Positions 61,935-64,000 of a stretch of DNA of 64,000 nt are shown piece after piece; the stretch's first letter is position 1; every line of letters begins with the position of its first letter. The stretch spans positions 43,292 to 107,291 of the forward strand of contig JACRAZ010000016.1 in the NCBI GenBank assembly GCA_016213205.1. Reading direction: 5' to 3'. The stretch is from Burkholderiales bacterium (GTDB taxonomy: Bacteria > Pseudomonadota > Gammaproteobacteria > Burkholderiales > Burkholderiaceae_C). Made by a program: the position numbers and the translations under genes. Under the pieces are notes generated by a model, which was not told the origin of the DNA, did no database searches, and saw only the letters and a program-made list of their open reading frames with translations.

Positions 61935-62723
61935 ATGTCCGACATCCTGCAGCGCATCGTCGCCGTCAAGCGTGATGAGGTGGCCGCGGCACGCGCGCGG
62001 CGTGACATCGCGTCGGTACGCGATGAGGCGCAGGCGCGGCACGACACACGCGGCTTTGTCGCGGCGCTTCGTGCCAAGATCGCTGCCGGCCGGCCCGGCG
62101 TGATTGCCGAGATCAAGAAGGCCAGCCCCAGCAAAGGTGTGATCCGCGAGCACTTCGTGCCCGCCGAAATCGCCGCCAGCTACGCCCGCCATGGGGCCGC
62201 CTGCCTCAGCGTACTGACGGACGAGTCGTTCTTCCAGGGGGCGTCAGCGTACCTGCAGCAGGCCCGCGCAGCATGCGAACTGCCGGTGCTGCGCAAGGAT
62301 TTCATGATCGACATCTACCAGGTGTACGAGGCCCGCGCCATGGGCGCCGATTGCATCCTGCTGATCGCTGCCTGCCTGGACGATGGTGCGATGGCCGAAC
62401 TCGAAGACTGCGCGCTTGGCCTTGGCATGGACGTGCTGGTCGAGGTGCACGATGGCGCGGAGCTCGATCGCGCGCTGCGGCTGAAGACGCCGCTGGTGGG
62501 CATCAACAACCGCAACCTGCGCAGCTTCGAGGTGTCGCTGGACAACACGCTGGACCTGCTGCCCCACGTACCGGCAGACCGCCTGCTCGTCACGGAATCC
62601 GGCATCCTCGGCCCTTCAGACGTGTCACGCATGCGAGCCGCGCAGGTGAATGCCTTCCTGGTCGGTGAGGCCTTCATGCGCGCCGAGGATCCCGGCGCCG
62701 CCCTCGCGGCCCTGTTCGGCTGA
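61935..62723 (+). CDS. trpC: Indole-3-glycerol phosphate synthase
   Basis: The 262-residue TIM-barrel enzyme closes the indole ring. Key residues are in [42 protein letters not shown] and the phosphate-binding [13 protein letters not shown] and VTESGI. It is a single-function enzyme, not fused to TrpF. Strong ribosome binding site GAGGAGGG precedes the ATG. ung follows after 4 nt. Confidence 0.98.
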   Translation: MSDILQRIVAVKRDEVAAARARRDIASVRDEAQARHDTRGFVAALRAKIAAGRPGVIAEIKKASPSKGVIREHFVPAEIAASYARHGAACLSVLTDESFFQGASAYLQQARAACELPVLRKDFMIDIYQVYEARAMGADCILLIAACLDDGAMAELEDCALGLGMDVLVEVHDGAELDRALRLKTPLVGINNRNLRSFEVSLDNTLDLLPHVPADRLLVTESGILGPSDVSRMRAAQVNAFLVGEAFMRAEDPGAALAALFG

Positions 62724-62727
62724 CTCG

Positions 62728-63456
62728 ATGGCGGTGTCGAACCGTCTCGAAGAGCCACTGTCGGCCGTGCTGGACCGGGCGCCGGCCGATTGGCGTCCGG
62801 TGATCGAGGCCTGGCGTGACAGCGCAGACGGCCGTCGCCTGCTTGCCTTCGTTGAGTCTCGGCGTCAGGCCGACGCGACCATCTACCCCGCGCAGGTCTT
62901 GCAGGCACTGCACCTGACGCGGCGCGCGCGTGTACGGGTGGTCATCCTTGGCCAGGATCCCTACCACGGTGCGGGCCAGGCCGAAGGGTTGGCGTTCTCG
63001 GTGCCGCCCGGCGTGCGTGTGCCGCCCAGTCTGCGCAACATGATGGTCGAACTCGGCCGTGACCTGCGCATCGTGCACAGCGGCAACGGTCACCTCGGCC
63101 GGTGGGCGGCGCAGGGCGTGTTGCTGTTGAACACGGTGCTGACGGTCGAGCATGGCCAACCGGCCGCGCACGCACGCCGTGGTTGGGAGGCCTTGTCGGA
63201 CGCACTGATCGAGGCCTCGGCCGCCGATGCGGGCGACAAGGCCTACCTGCTGTGGGGCGCGCACGCGCAGGCCAAGGCCGGCCTGATCACGGTCGCTGGC
63301 GCAGGGCGCCATTTGGTCCTGACCGCGAATCACCCTTCTCCGCTGTCGGCGCGGCGACCGCCGATGCCTTTCATCGGCTGCGGGCACTTCGGGCGTGCCG
63401 CGACCTTCGTGGCCGAGCGCCGGCCCGACTTGGCGCCGATCGACTGGTCGTGCTGA
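62728..63456 (+). CDS. ung: Uracil-DNA glycosylase
   Basis: This 242-residue DNA repair enzyme removes uracil. The catalytic Asp77 is in GQDPYHGAGQAEGLAFSV and the catalytic His202 in NHPSPLSARR; GVLLLNTVLTVEHGQPAAH is also typical of family 1. It is the last gene of the trp transcript by spacing (4 nt), a placement without obvious pathway link. Confidence 0.97.
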   Translation: MAVSNRLEEPLSAVLDRAPADWRPVIEAWRDSADGRRLLAFVESRRQADATIYPAQVLQALHLTRRARVRVVILGQDPYHGAGQAEGLAFSVPPGVRVPPSLRNMMVELGRDLRIVHSGNGHLGRWAAQGVLLLNTVLTVEHGQPAAHARRGWEALSDALIEASAADAGDKAYLLWGAHAQAKAGLITVAGAGRHLVLTANHPSPLSARRPPMPFIGCGHFGRAATFVAERRPDLAPIDWSC

Positions 63457-63478
63457 GCGGCGGTTCCAACTGGTGTCA

Positions 63479-63506
63479 TTGCCGGGGCGCCAAAAGCTGC
63501 TATAGT
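63479..63506 (+). promoter_or_regulatory. Sigma-70 promoter of the tRNA-tuf operon
   Basis: TTGCCG (63479-63484) and TATAGT (63501-63506) are separated by 16 nt, followed by a short distance to the first tRNA at 63521. This is the best promoter match in the window and fits a strongly expressed stable-RNA operon. Confidence 0.75.
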
Positions 63507-63520
63507 CTTGAGTTCGCTGC

Positions 63521-63606
63521 GGAGGGGTGCCCGAGTGGCTAAAGGGGGCAGACTGTAAATCTGTTGGCTTACGCCTACGCTGGTTCGAATCCAGCCTCCT
63601 CCACCA
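63521..63606 (+). tRNA. tRNA-Tyr (anticodon GTA)
   Basis: An 86-nt class II tRNA with a long variable arm. The acceptor GGAGGGG pairs with CTCCTCC, the anticodon loop has GTA, the T-arm carries GGTTCGAATCC and the 3' CCA is encoded. First RNA of the cluster before tuf. Confidence 0.98.
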
Positions 63607-63665
63607 CAGCGAAACAGGTTGGATCCCATGGCAGGCTTTGCGTTGGTCTGCGATGGGTTGGCAAG

Positions 63666-63739
63666 GCGGGAGTAGTTCAATGGTAGAACCTTAGCCTTCC
63701 AAGCTAATGACACGGGTTCGATTCCCGTTTCCCGCTCCA
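63666..63739 (+). tRNA. tRNA-Gly (anticodon TCC)
   Basis: A 74-nt tRNA: acceptor GCGGGAG pairs with the end CCCGC region, anticodon loop CTTCCAA gives TCC, the T-loop is GGGTTCGATTCCC, and CCA is encoded. It follows tRNA-Tyr by 59 nt. Confidence 0.97.
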
Positions 63740-63794
63740 GCGCAAGTGGTCGACAAAGGTTTGGTGCTCGGTGTGGCGCCAAACCTGTGTCGAT

Positions 63795-63869
<75 letters not shown>

Positions 63870-63903
63870 CTTCCCTCCTTCATCCATCGTCATTCAGTTT
63901 TGA

Positions 63904-64000
<97 letters not shown>

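Overview
The window is chromosomal DNA from a high-GC betaproteobacterium. It is most likely a member of Burkholderiales in the Comamonadaceae/Sphaerotilaceae range (Rubrivivax, Leptothrix, Roseateles or Ideonella-like). The evidence is the very G+C-rich codon use, the atpI-B-E-F-H-A order, the rpe-gph-trpE-trpG...trpD-trpC neighbourhood, the tRNA-Tyr/Gly/Thr-tuf cluster, a PEP-CTERM protein and a dispersed intergenic repeat of a kind I associate with this order. Genus is an inference. No prophage, insertion sequence, CRISPR array or integrated element was recognised; the region reads as a stable chromosome with several accessory metabolic operons.

Layout. 1-2954: the start of the ATP synthase operon on the minus strand, with atpA cut by the window edge and a repeat element lodged between atpE and atpF. 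3071-5311: a minus-strand sugar-acid module (SMP-30 lactonase, HpcH/HpaI aldolase, GNAT). 5356-7814: a membrane cytochrome b, a PEP-CTERM protein fused in frame to a small secreted peptide, and a divergent cytochrome c'. 7824-14825: a tightly coupled minus-strand operon (exporter, aminotransferase, threonine-dehydratase-like enzyme, PhzF protein, VOC protein, AlaX tRNA-editing protein) facing a divergent MocR regulator across putative operator hexamers. 14892-20178: an unknown protein, two tandem paralogous branched-chain-type binding proteins and the ABC-F protein Uup. 20295-29574: a complete beta-glucoside uptake and hydrolysis locus (LacI regulator, TonB-dependent receptor, ABC importer, GH1 enzyme, ATPase).

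29582-34098: gshB, benE, a class II amidotransferase and a compact GNAT/unknown/tail-collar cassette. 34112-38548: kup and a cytochrome b561 operon with three YceI proteins. 38639-42327: a Nudix enzyme coupled to a shortened ModA-like protein, then a large beta-helix lipoprotein. 42374-47539: a fused indolepyruvate ferredoxin oxidoreductase with its divergent Lrp regulator and an EamA transporter. 47679-51361: a kinase-like protein, an unknown exported protein and a diguanylate cyclase in one operon. 51460-57317: mltA, a 42-residue membrane protein, a Gcr-family membrane protein, apaG, rpe, gph and a chalcone-isomerase-like exported protein. 57716-63456: the trp operon (trpE, trpG, a threonine aldolase, trpD, trpC) followed by ung. 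63479-64000: a promoter, three tRNAs and the start of tuf.

The most system-like unknowns are the MocR-controlled amino-acid operon, which ends in a tRNA proofreading factor, and the small GNAT/unknown/collar cassette. All calls rest on reading translations and motifs by eye; no database search was run.
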